The position numbers and the translations under genes are program-made. 10,457 bases of DNA, taken from Armatimonadota bacterium. GTDB taxonomy: Bacteria > Armatimonadota > Fimbriimonadia > Fimbriimonadales > Fimbriimonadaceae. Shown here one piece after another: positions 1-5,936 of the stretch (position 1 is its first letter; each line of letters opens with the position of its first letter). Under the pieces are notes generated by a model. It did no database searches. It had not been told where the DNA came from and saw nothing but the letters and a program-made list of their open reading frames with translations. The DNA is taken from contig JAFAFM010000144.1 in assembly GCA_023423495.1 (NCBI GenBank), positions 1-10,457 of the forward strand. The letters are read 5' to 3'.

Positions 1-26
1 TTATCGATGTCCATCACATTTGCCAT
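1..26 (-). CDS. 5' end of an unidentified gene, cut by the window edge
   Basis: Only the first eight codons are present (MANVMDID), reading off the left edge, so no function can be assigned. The start is well supported. An AGGAG Shine-Dalgarno sequence at 34-38 sits 7 bases upstream of the ATG at 24-26, and a perfect TATAAT lies at 49-54. This is the best promoter and ribosome-binding-site pair in the window, which suggests a well expressed gene with its own transcript rather than read-through from the BON lipoprotein gene, whose stop is 48 bases upstream. Confidence 0.7.
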
Positions 27-33
27 ATTAACA

Positions 34-77
34 CTCCTAACTAACTTGATTATAGAACTGGGAACGAATCCAATCTA
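34..77 (-). promoter_or_regulatory. Sigma-70-type promoter and ribosome binding site of the edge gene
   Basis: On the minus strand a perfect -10 hexamer TATAAT occupies 49-54 and an AGGAG Shine-Dalgarno sequence occupies 34-38. The hexamer 17 bases upstream of the -10 (72-77, TAGATT) matches the -35 consensus poorly and overlaps the stop codon of the preceding lipoprotein gene. The predicted transcript starts near 42, giving a leader of about 16 bases. The -10 and Shine-Dalgarno sequences are seen directly; promoter function is inferred. Confidence 0.6.
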
Positions 78-416
78 CGGGCTTTCGATCTCGTTGACGA
101 TTTCGTATTCATCTCCGGCCTGATTCCGGGCGATGTCTCCCGCCCGAGTCTTGTTTTTCGCGTCTGCTTTGCCCTTCAGGGTGATCTTCTTGCCGACCGT
201 ATCCACGTCCAGGTCCTCGACCTTCAGGTCGGTTGCGGTCGTAAGGGCGGTGCGGATCTTGCCCGTCATTAAAGCATTGGCGGCGGCGTCACCAGCCACG
301 TCCACTCCTTCGGCGGCCTTTGCCTTGGCGTCTTCTGCCGATCGCTGTGCTTCCGGGCTGCAACCGATAATGCCGAGCATTAGGATGGAACTGACAATAA
401 AAGCGCTGATCTTCAT
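75..416 (-). CDS. Small lipoprotein with a BON domain
   Basis: The 113-residue product has a hydrophobic signal segment ending in a lipobox (I-I-G-Cys19), so it should be diacylated at Cys19 and membrane anchored. Residues 20-50 are an Ala/Glu/Lys-rich linker. Residues about 51-111 have the alpha-beta pattern of a BON domain, including a VDTVGKKITLKG strand-turn-strand and a closing VNEI strand. BON domains (as in OsmY and DolP) are thought to bind phospholipid and occur in envelope stress proteins; that role is inferred here. A full OsmY carries two BON domains, so this is a single-domain form. The ATG at 416 has no Shine-Dalgarno sequence (AAAAACCTG precedes it). A strong terminator at 484-514 separates it from the TlpA-like gene, so it should have its own promoter, but I could not identify a convincing one. 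Confidence 0.8.
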   Translation of the reverse strand: MKISAFIVSSILMLGIIGCSPEAQRSAEDAKAKAAEGVDVAGDAAANALMTGKIRTALTTATDLKVEDLDVDTVGKKITLKGKADAKNKTRAGDIARNQAGDEYEIVNEIESP

Positions 417-439
417 CAGGTTTTTAGACGAGCGGGTGT

Positions 440-470
440 AGCCAGGTTGGTTTCAACGATAGGCCTGGCT
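440..470. repeat. Inverted repeat upstream of the BON lipoprotein gene
   Basis: AGCCAGG at 440-446 is the exact inverse complement of CCTGGCT at 464-470, separated by 17 bases. A smaller 4-base inverted repeat (GTTG 446-449, CAAC 454-457) nests at one side. It lies 24-54 bases upstream of the lipoprotein start, between the terminator and the gene. It could be an operator or a leader hairpin; the sequence alone does not decide. Confidence 0.35.
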
Positions 471-483
471 CCCGTTGCAAATA

Positions 484-514
484 AAAAGAGGCGGTGGATT
501 CCACCGCCTCTTTT
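484..514 (-). terminator. Strong intrinsic terminator after the TlpA-like gene
   Basis: A perfect 10-base GC-rich stem (488-497 with 501-510) closes a three-base loop (498-500). The stem is extended by A:T pairs (484-487 with 511-514). On the minus strand it is followed by TTTTTATTT, a good U-tract, and it begins about 19 bases after the TAA stop of the TlpA-like gene. It is nearly symmetric, with TTTTC on the other strand, so it could also stop plus-strand transcription. It insulates the downstream lipoprotein gene. Confidence 0.92.
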
Positions 515-532
515 CTTGTGTCGAAGCCAGAC

Positions 533-1867
533 TTACTTCTGGGCGACGAGCTTCTCGATTTCCTCGCGGAATTTCTTGAAAAGCGCCGGCGAATAGCCGA
601 TTTCGATCGAGTGGACTCTGCCCTCTCGGTCGAGAACGGTCACGTGCGGGATACCCGTGACGCCGTAGGCTTCGAAGTTAGCCTGCTCACCGTAGACCAC
701 CGGCCAAGCAATGTTAAACTCCTTGATGAAGTCCGCCATTTTGCCAAATTCCACGTCCTTTGGCATGTCCCGAGCCTGGGAGTTTTCCTGGCCATAGTAA
801 CCGTAGTAGCGGGTCACGCCGACAATCTCCAGGCCCTTACCCTTGAGCTCGTCGTACATCTTCCGCATGTCCGGATAGCTGGCCTTGCAGGGGCCGCACC
901 AGTGGGCGAAGAAGTCGATAATCACGACCTTCCCCTTCAGACTCTCTAGCCCCTTAAAATCACCATAGCCGCGCTCGACATTCAGAACGGGCGCGGGAGC
1001 GCCAATCATGGCGGACCGTTTGACGGTCGCGTTGATCGTGCGAGCGGCAGGCAGCTTCGGATCGACGCTTGCGGCAAACTCCTTCAGCAGCTTGCCAGCT
1101 TCGGCCTTCTTGCCCATCGAGGTGAGAAGCTCTGCCTTCTTGTCCACGATCGCAAATTTGGCGGCTAACTCAGAGCTACGCGAGGTGACCTCAAAGTCTG
1201 CAAGCCTCTCCGCATCTGGCTTGGGAGCCGTTCGCGGGGGTGTTTGGGCCTCCCGAGCCTTGGCCAAGTTCAGCATTTGCTGGGCATTTGCCTTGTGGTC
1301 CTCGGCCAGCATTTTGGCGGCGATGTCATCCAGCGCGCGAATGGCAGCTTCGGGTCCCTCAGTTCTTGCGATGGTGTCGGCGTAAGCGTTCGCGGTCATC
1401 GAAGCCAAACTTCGGCCAGCCGCCGCATTCATCGGCTTGATGTCCTTGAGCGTCATGACGAGCATGTCGCCCTCACCAAGGGCATTGCAACTGGTCATCA
1501 TGAGCGTCTGGGCTCGGTACTTCTCCTCCGGCGTAGGGTTGGACATCAGGAACTTGTGGCAGAGATCGCAGACCTCCTTGTGCCGTTGGGCGAGTTGGAA
1601 GACAAGCGCCCAATCATACGCATCTTTCGCATCGACTTTCGCGGGCTCAATGCCTTTGATCAGCTCTTCTGCCTTTGCTTTGACGCCCTCGTTCAGGACC
1701 GCCACGTTAATGGTTTTGCCTGAGGACCGCGCGTCAGTCAGCAACTGGGTCCGATAAGCGTTGATGGACTTCATCGCATCCTTTGCTGGGGTTTGGGCGA
1801 ATGCGGATGCGCTCACAAGCGCGAGCGCGCAGATTGCCGTTCGCAAGAAAGTGGAAACCTGTACCAT
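533..1867 (-). CDS. Exported TlpA-like thioredoxin-fold protein with a helical N-terminal region
   Basis: The 444-residue protein starts with a Sec signal peptide (hydrophobic residues about 9-22, likely cut after Ala-Phe-Ala24). Residues about 30-285 are Ala/Lys/Glu-rich, helical and TPR-like. They contain a CDLCH motif at 100-104. Residues about 288-444 form the thioredoxin-fold domain of the TlpA/AhpC-TSA type: an APAP entry, a VVIIDFFAHWCGPC strand and active site with Cys324 and Cys327, and the cis-proline loop TGIP with Pro407. TlpA/ResA-type proteins reduce disulfides in exported proteins, such as cytochrome c apoproteins; the client here is unknown. The ATG at 1867 gives an intact signal peptide but lacks a Shine-Dalgarno sequence. 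A TACACT hexamer at 1877-1882 could be a -10 for a very short or leaderless transcript. The nitrilase gene ends 39 bases upstream with no visible terminator. Confidence 0.9.
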   Translation of the reverse strand: MVQVSTFLRTAICALALVSASAFAQTPAKDAMKSINAYRTQLLTDARSSGKTINVAVLNEGVKAKAEELIKGIEPAKVDAKDAYDWALVFQLAQRHKEVCDLCHKFLMSNPTPEEKYRAQTLMMTSCNALGEGDMLVMTLKDIKPMNAAAGRSLASMTANAYADTIARTEGPEAAIRALDDIAAKMLAEDHKANAQQMLNLAKAREAQTPPRTAPKPDAERLADFEVTSRSSELAAKFAIVDKKAELLTSMGKKAEAGKLLKEFAASVDPKLPAARTINATVKRSAMIGAPAPVLNVERGYGDFKGLESLKGKVVIIDFFAHWCGPCKASYPDMRKMYDELKGKGLEIVGVTRYYGYYGQENSQARDMPKDVEFGKMADFIKEFNIAWPVVYGEQANFEAYGVTGIPHVTVLDREGRVHSIEIGYSPALFKKFREEIEKLVAQK

Positions 1868-1906
1868 GGTCTTTACAGTGTACAGCTTTATGCCAACAAT
1901 GCTTAC

Positions 1907-2761
1907 CTAAATTGACCCGCTGATATGCCAATTTCTGGCGTTGCGATCATGCCAATTCCGAACGTCTCCAGTATGCCGCGCCTGCTCTAACAGATCCATG
2001 TCCAGGTCGTAGATGGCGATGCCCTTGGTGTTTCGTGGCGTTTCGGCAAGCATTCCATTGGCAGGAAAGGGATCAATCGGCGGAGCGATGACCGCGCTAG
2101 AACCTAATGCGCTCGGTACTGGTTCTCGGCCGAGACTCCCTACAAGCGAAGCGTGAATGACGTAGTTCTGATTCTCGAGCGCCCGTGCGTGGCAGCTGTA
2201 CCGAACTCGATGAAATCCGTGCTCTGTCTCGGTGAAGGCTGGTACGCAATGGAGCGTAACTCCAGCTTCGGCCAAAATTCGGCCCGACTCAGGAAACTCG
2301 GCATCGTAGCAAATGGTGACGCCAAGTCTGCGATCTGGCACTTGAACCAGGCTTTCTCCGGTCGACAGGTCCCACATCTCCTTTTCGTACTGGGTCAGGT
2401 TGTTCTTGGCCCCGGTGACGATGCCCAGTGAGGGATGGCCGATCGCACAAGCGTTGACAATGCCGCCATTGACTTCCTTAAAATGTGATCCGCCAACAAG
2501 GACGATGCCGCTGTTTGAAGAAATCCGCTGGATCCAGTCTTCGATGGCTTCGCTGAACTGAGACAGGTACTTGGGGACGAGGGTCTCCTTGAGCTTCGGC
2601 TCTAAGTGGAGCAACTCAAGGACCATCAATTCAGGAAAAACTACGATGTCGGCGCCCGCTCCGTGTGCCTCCTCGACTAGGTCGTAGCAATGAGCGAAGA
2701 ACTGACTATCGCTTGTGATGGGCTGCAATTCCCAGTTGACCGCGGCTACTTTGATTGTCAC
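1907..2761 (-). CDS. Nitrilase-superfamily carbon-nitrogen hydrolase (YhcX C-terminal type)
   Basis: This 284-residue cytoplasmic enzyme carries the full catalytic triad of the carbon-nitrogen hydrolase superfamily: Glu44 in VVFPEL, Lys119 in the KNNLTQYE segment and the nucleophile Cys151 in VTICYDAEFPE. The family hydrolyses or condenses amide and nitrile bonds through a thioester on the cysteine; the substrate here is unknown. The KxxxT...E pattern around the lysine and the C-terminal GDVRNWHDR tail fit the branch found as the C-terminal half of bifunctional GNAT/amidohydrolase proteins like Bacillus YhcX. The start is GTG at 2761, overlapping the stop of the GNAT gene by four bases (GTGA). 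A GGAG Shine-Dalgarno sequence lies 8 bases upstream. The motifs are seen directly, and the family link comes from remembered similarity. Confidence 0.9.
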   Translation of the reverse strand: MTIKVAAVNWELQPITSDSQFFAHCYDLVEEAHGAGADIVVFPELMVLELLHLEPKLKETLVPKYLSQFSEAIEDWIQRISSNSGIVLVGGSHFKEVNGGIVNACAIGHPSLGIVTGAKNNLTQYEKEMWDLSTGESLVQVPDRRLGVTICYDAEFPESGRILAEAGVTLHCVPAFTETEHGFHRVRYSCHARALENQNYVIHASLVGSLGREPVPSALGSSAVIAPPIDPFPANGMLAETPRNTKGIAIYDLDMDLLEQARHTGDVRNWHDRNARNWHISGSI

Positions 2762-3378
2762 GCCGTCCGCTCCAAAAGAGCCGCGGCATTCGCGGATTCA
2801 GAATCCTCCATATAGTCCCGAATTACCATCCTAAAGGTCAAGCCGTATCGCAAAAGAGGTGTCATCGTTTGGTCGGTTATGTCGCCAGAGGCTACCTTGG
2901 CGGCATACTCTTCGACCGAGACCCCCGGGTAATGAGTTTCATACGTCGAATAGCCAGGAAGTCGGCAGGCCGTGCCGAATCGGGTTAGCGCTCGACTTTG
3001 CACGAGATCGAATCTGGCTCGGTAAAGAAGTCTCCCAATGCCTTTCCCCCGAAAGTTGGGATGAACGCTGATGTCCAGACCATAAAGCGTGGTTCCATCA
3101 CGGTCGAAGGTTTTGAGGAACGGTCCACCAACCGTTGCTTCCCAGTTCGTGTGCCTCTCCCAAGTCGCTTCAGAGATTAGGGTCGAACTGGCGCTGGCGA
3201 GGACCTTGCCGTCCGCGATCGCTACAAATTGCCCGTCCGGGAATAGCTCGTGGTGACGTTCCAAGTGTTCCGTGGACCACAGGAGCTCTTCCGGAAATGG
3301 GGCAGGGAAGCATGCCCGTTGTAGGGCGACGGCGCCCGGAATGTCTTTGGGTTCAAGCGTCCGAATCTCGAAACTCAA
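2758..3378 (-). CDS. GNAT-family N-acetyltransferase (YhcX N-terminal type)
   Basis: The 206-residue protein has the GNAT fold: an N-terminal substrate region, a central strand with LDISVHPNFRGKGIG, and acetyl-CoA pyrophosphate-binding motif A (R-G-K-G-I-G, residues 110-115). The C-terminal part (RLPGY, then DYMEDSES-ANAAALLER) resembles the GNAT half of YhcX-like bifunctional proteins. There the acetyltransferase precedes the carbon-nitrogen hydrolase, the same order as here but as separate genes. The likely role is acetyl transfer to a small amine; the substrate is not predictable. The TTG start at 3378 shares four bases with the parB stop (TTGA) and has no clear Shine-Dalgarno sequence, so translation is probably coupled to parB. 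The residue pattern of the N-terminus (SFEIRTLEPKD) fits a normal GNAT beginning, which supports this unusual start. Confidence 0.88.
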   Translation of the reverse strand: MSFEIRTLEPKDIPGAVALQRACFPAPFPEELLWSTEHLERHHELFPDGQFVAIADGKVLASASSTLISEATWERHTNWEATVGGPFLKTFDRDGTTLYGLDISVHPNFRGKGIGRLLYRARFDLVQSRALTRFGTACRLPGYSTYETHYPGVSVEEYAAKVASGDITDQTMTPLLRYGLTFRMVIRDYMEDSESANAAALLERTA

Positions 3379-4238
3379 ATGCGGAACCCGAAGATATCGA
3401 GGATTCGGTCGAGGTCGTCGTCCGAATAGAACTGGACTGTCAGTTCTCCGCCGGGGCCCGACTTTCGAATCCGCGTAGGACTGCCGAAATAGGTGGAAAG
3501 GGCTTCCTGCAACGCTTCAAGATTAGGGTCAGCAGGTGTGTTATCCTGACCGGCCGACTTGCGTTTAGGCTGCCTCGGCGCGATTCTAGCTTTCTGCTCC
3601 ACGTCCTTGACGGTCAAGCCCTGCTCGAGGACCTGATCGAAGACCGCGATCATGTGCGTTTCATTCTCGAAGCCGAGCAATGCACGGGCGTGGGCCTCGC
3701 TGATCGCTCCCTCGTTCACGGCATTCTGAATGCGCGTCGGCAGCTTCAGGAGTCGTAGGGTGTTGGTAATTGCGACTCGGGACTTCCCAACTTTAGCTGC
3801 GACTTGCTCCTGGGTAAGTTTGAATTCATCGATGAGTTGTCTATAAGCGCGCGCGCATTCCATGGCATTGATGTCTTCGCGCTGAATGTTTTCGATGAGC
3901 GCAAGTTCCAGCGACGCCTCGTTTGTCGCCACCCTCACGTTGATCGGCACGCGCTTGAGTCCCGCTAATTTGGCGGCGCGAAGGCGCCGCTCACCGGCAA
4001 TCAGCTCATACTTGCCCCCATCCAAGGTCCGCACAACCAACGGCTGCAGAATTCCGAATTCCTTGATCGAGCTTGCCAATTCCTGGAGAGCTTCGGGTTC
4101 GAAGGTCAAGCGTGGCTGACGTGCGTTCGGAACGATGTCCTCGATCGCCGCATCGTTGGCCGCTCGAACCGGCTTTGCCGGAGTCTCGGAAGACTCGCTG
4201 ATGAGCTGACTTAGCCCCCGGCCGATACTTCGCCTCAC
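3375..4238 (-). CDS. parB: Chromosome/plasmid partition protein ParB
   Basis: The 287-residue product matches ParB/Spo0J in length and domain order. A short N-terminal tail (RRSIGRGLSQLI, the segment that normally engages ParA) is followed by the CTP-binding ParB/Srx domain with GERRLRAAK (82-90) and ENIQRED (116-122). Next come a helix-turn-helix for parS binding (about 141-167, LTQEQVAAKVGKSRVAITN) and a C-terminal dimerisation domain (about 240-287). ParB nucleates on parS, slides as a CTP clamp and works with ParA and SMC in origin segregation. No parA lies next to it: a flagellin gene and its terminator are upstream, and GNAT and hydrolase genes follow with overlapping frames. The start is GTG at 4238, directly after an in-frame TAA, with a GAGG Shine-Dalgarno sequence 7 bases upstream. 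Confidence 0.95.
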   Translation of the reverse strand: MRRSIGRGLSQLISESSETPAKPVRAANDAAIEDIVPNARQPRLTFEPEALQELASSIKEFGILQPLVVRTLDGGKYELIAGERRLRAAKLAGLKRVPINVRVATNEASLELALIENIQREDINAMECARAYRQLIDEFKLTQEQVAAKVGKSRVAITNTLRLLKLPTRIQNAVNEGAISEAHARALLGFENETHMIAVFDQVLEQGLTVKDVEQKARIAPRQPKRKSAGQDNTPADPNLEALQEALSTYFGSPTRIRKSGPGGELTVQFYSDDDLDRILDIFGFRI

Positions 4239-4261
4239 TTACCGGCCTCGCACGCATCAAA

Positions 4262-4289
4262 TTGATAGAGCACAGGTGATTATGGGCAA
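4262..4289 (-). promoter_or_regulatory. Candidate parB operon promoter
   Basis: Between the flagellin terminator and the parB GTG, the minus strand has TTGCCC (4284-4289), a 16-base spacer and TATCAA (4262-4267), each matching the sigma-70 consensus at four of six positions. The predicted start near 4255 would leave a leader of about 17 bases containing the GAGG Shine-Dalgarno sequence. A promoter is needed here because a terminator precedes the gene, but this exact assignment is weak. Confidence 0.3.
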
Positions 4290-4295
4290 TGAAAG

Positions 4296-4318
4296 ACCCC
4301 CTCGGTTAGCGAGGGGGT
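4296..4318 (-). terminator. Intrinsic terminator after the flagellin gene
   Basis: A perfect 9-base stem (4296-4304 with 4310-4318) has a five-base loop and begins 22 bases after the flagellin TAG. On the minus strand it is followed only by CTTTCATT, a short, interrupted U-tract, so termination may be incomplete and some read-through into parB is possible. The location between a highly expressed gene and parB fits the function. Confidence 0.75.
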
Positions 4319-4340
4319 AATGAGGATGCTTTGGAGAAAA

Positions 4341-5792
4341 CTAACCTTGGAGCAATTGAAGGACTTGCTGGGGCTGCTTGTTGGCCTGAGCAAGAACGGA
4401 CATACCGCTTTGCTGCAAGATTTGCAGACGCGTGTATTCGGTGATCTCTTGGGCCATATCTGCATCCCGAATTTGACTTTCAGTCGCGGTCAAGTTCTCT
4501 TGGGCAATTCCAAGCGATCGGGCAGTGGACTCCAAGAAGTTCTTTTGGAATGAGCCGAGTTCACCACGTTGCTGAGCAAGCTGGGTAATCGCGGCATCGA
4601 TGATCTTCATGGCGTCATATGCGCCCTGTTGAGTGGTGACGTCGAGCGTAGCGATCGAACCGTTCGGAATCGCTCCGGCTCCCAAGTTCTGCGCGAAGAC
4701 GGTGGGCATGGAGAAAGCGACAGATTGATTCGCGAAAGCTCCAATCTGGAAGCGAACGGAACCGGCCGTCAGGACGCCAACTTGAGTTGGCGCGGCGATG
4801 CTGGAGTTGCCATTTTCATTGATGACGATCATGTTGCCATCACGATCGGTAAGTTGCAGGCCGGATTCGGAGGGTCCTTGACCACCCGTAAATGGGATGG
4901 TTTGAACTCCGTTGTCCGTCGTCATGGAAACGTTGAATACGGCGTCGACACCCTGCGAGGATGCTGATGAGGCGTTGTGCAATACGTTCGATGGATCGAA
5001 GAAATCGATTCGGTGATTCGCCCCGTAAGTTGTCTGTGTTAGGGCAATGGCGTACGGTCCGGCGCCGGTGATTTGAGCGGTGACGCCGGTGGTGGCGCTC
5101 ATTTCGTTAATCTTCGCCGCCAAGCTGGCAACCGTCTCGGTGCCGTTGCCGGTGAACGAATAGCCGTTAATCACGAACGAACCGGAGGCTGTGACAACGG
5201 TGTTGGGGCTTGCAAAAGAGTTGCCGAGGGTAATGCCGGCACGCGTCCCTTGAACCACTCGGTCAATGGTGATCGGGCCGCTGACGACATTCTCGCCGTT
5301 AAAGGTGCCACCCATGTAGATGCTATCGACGTTTGCGGTCGAGGTCACGTTAGCCAGAGCGCCGGCCGTGCCATTCAGAAGCTTCTTGGTGCCGAATTGA
5401 GTCTGCTCGGCAATACGATTGATCGACGCGATCGTAGAGCGAATCTGAGTTTGATTCGCCTGGAGGACGGAGGCATCCGCAACGGCAGTATTGGCAGAAC
5501 TGACCGCGAGACCGCGAATGTCGCGCAGTAGCTTCTGGACTTCATCCAGGGCCGCTTCGGCCGTCTTCGACATGTTGATCGCGTCTTGGGAATTTCGAAT
5601 GGCCTGCTCAAGACCTTTAATCTGTGCGCGCATGCCTTCGCTGATGATCAGACCCGCCGGGTCGTCTGCCGCGCTGTTAATGCGCAGGCCCGAACTTAGT
5701 CGTCCGATGGAGCCCTGCATCTGCGCATTGGTCCGCGCAAGATTCGAAAGGGCGTGCATTGCCGGGATATTGGTATTAATTCTCAGACTCAC
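4341..5792 (-). CDS. fliC: Flagellin
   Basis: The 483-residue filament protein has the conserved flagellin ends. The N-terminal D0/D1 region (about 1-145) includes LSSGLRINSAADDPAGL (32-48) and LLRDIRGLAVSSANT (88-102). The C-terminal D1/D0 region (about 388-483) includes the helix from GAYDAMKIIDAAI onward and ends in a hydrophobic VLQLLQG tail. The central variable region (about 146-385) is Ser/Thr/Asn-rich and contains a flagellin IN-type motif near 220-250 (VASLAAKINEMSATTGVTAQ). There is no signal peptide, as expected for export through the flagellar type III apparatus. The start is GTG at 5792 with a strong AAGGAG Shine-Dalgarno sequence (5801-5806) 8 bases upstream. The gene stands alone, with no other flagellar gene in the window, and has its own FliA-like promoter and terminator. 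The symbol fliC (hag in Bacillus) is by family, not by proven orthology. Confidence 0.96.
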   Translation of the reverse strand: MSLRINTNIPAMHALSNLARTNAQMQGSIGRLSSGLRINSAADDPAGLIISEGMRAQIKGLEQAIRNSQDAINMSKTAEAALDEVQKLLRDIRGLAVSSANTAVADASVLQANQTQIRSTIASINRIAEQTQFGTKKLLNGTAGALANVTSTANVDSIYMGGTFNGENVVSGPITIDRVVQGTRAGITLGNSFASPNTVVTASGSFVINGYSFTGNGTETVASLAAKINEMSATTGVTAQITGAGPYAIALTQTTYGANHRIDFFDPSNVLHNASSASSQGVDAVFNVSMTTDNGVQTIPFTGGQGPSESGLQLTDRDGNMIVINENGNSSIAAPTQVGVLTAGSVRFQIGAFANQSVAFSMPTVFAQNLGAGAIPNGSIATLDVTTQQGAYDAMKIIDAAITQLAQQRGELGSFQKNFLESTARSLGIAQENLTATESQIRDADMAQEITEYTRLQILQQSGMSVLAQANKQPQQVLQLLQG

Positions 5793-5800
5793 TGACCGAA

Positions 5801-5830
5801 CTCCTTAAACCGAAACCATCTTCCTTGTCC
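5801..5830 (-). promoter_or_regulatory. Flagellin leader: Shine-Dalgarno sequence plus two candidate CsrA-binding GGA motifs
   Basis: In the flagellin mRNA leader, ACAAGGAAG (5820-5828) resembles the core of the CsrA/RsmA binding consensus (ACARGGAUG). A second AAGGA is embedded in the Shine-Dalgarno sequence (5802-5806). The two GGA trinucleotides are 20 bases apart, within the range a CsrA dimer can bridge. The Bacillus hag leader has the same arrangement, and CsrA there blocks translation until FliW titrates it. The motifs and spacing are seen directly; CsrA control is inferred, and neither csrA nor fliW is in this window. Confidence 0.4.
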
Positions 5831-5850
5831 GAGGCTTTTTGAAAACCCCG
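5830..5850 (-). other. Candidate hairpin in the flagellin 5' leader
   Basis: In the transcript, CGGGG (5846-5850) can pair with CCUCG (5830-5834) using one G-U pair. A stretch of U residues faces A residues inside, leaving a small bulge and loop. It sits between the predicted transcription start and the upstream GGA motif and might stabilise the mRNA or present that motif. Stability was not computed. Confidence 0.3.
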
Positions 5851-5852
5851 TA

Positions 5853-5868
5853 GATTTCATGTGAAATC
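5853..5868. repeat. 16-base palindrome at the predicted flagellin transcription start
   Basis: GATTTCA and TGAAATC form a perfect 7-base inverted repeat around a two-base centre (5860-5861). It overlaps the downstream end of the FliA-like -10 element by two bases and covers the predicted start point, a classic repressor-operator position. It also shares TTTCA..TGAAA with the bacterial parS consensus (11 of 16 positions by hand), and parB is 1.6 kb away. The palindrome is clear; its role is not. Confidence 0.55.
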
Positions 5869-5894
5869 ATCGGCAGGAATGTGGAACAAACTTA
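5867..5894 (-). promoter_or_regulatory. FliA (sigma-28)-like flagellin promoter
   Basis: On the minus strand GCCGATGA (5867-5874) matches the sigma-28 -10 consensus GCCGATAA at seven of eight positions. TAAG (5891-5894) lies 16 bases upstream, close to the TAAA-N15-GCCGATAA architecture. The predicted transcript starts near 5860, giving a leader of roughly 65 bases. Late flagellin genes are the standard targets of this sigma factor, so sequence and context agree. Confidence 0.75.
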
Positions 5895-5936
5895 GGTCCG
5901 AATTGAAAATTGGAGTTCGGTGAACCTAATTTGAAC

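Noticed and set aside
494-949. Long plus-strand open frame opposite the thioredoxin domain
   Set aside because: It is antisense to the active-site region of a gene with clear motifs, has no family features, and reflects codon bias of the opposite strand. The same applies to plus-strand frames at 3135-3758, 4569-4967, 5073-5531 and 6687-7205.
1907-1960. Duplicated RNWH near the C-terminus of the nitrilase-family protein
   Set aside because: The repeat is only four residues long and the first copy belongs to the usual family tail, so it is not evidence for a real duplication.
5867-5900. Possible sigma-54 promoter upstream of flagellin
   Set aside because: The segment has CTGC at a -12-like place but lacks the essential GG at -24, while a sigma-28 pattern fits the same stretch much better.
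5912-5927. Small hairpin after the S1/P1 nuclease stop as a terminator
   Set aside because: Only 4-5 pairs form (5915-5918 with 5922-5925) and the following T-run is interrupted, so it is too weak to call.
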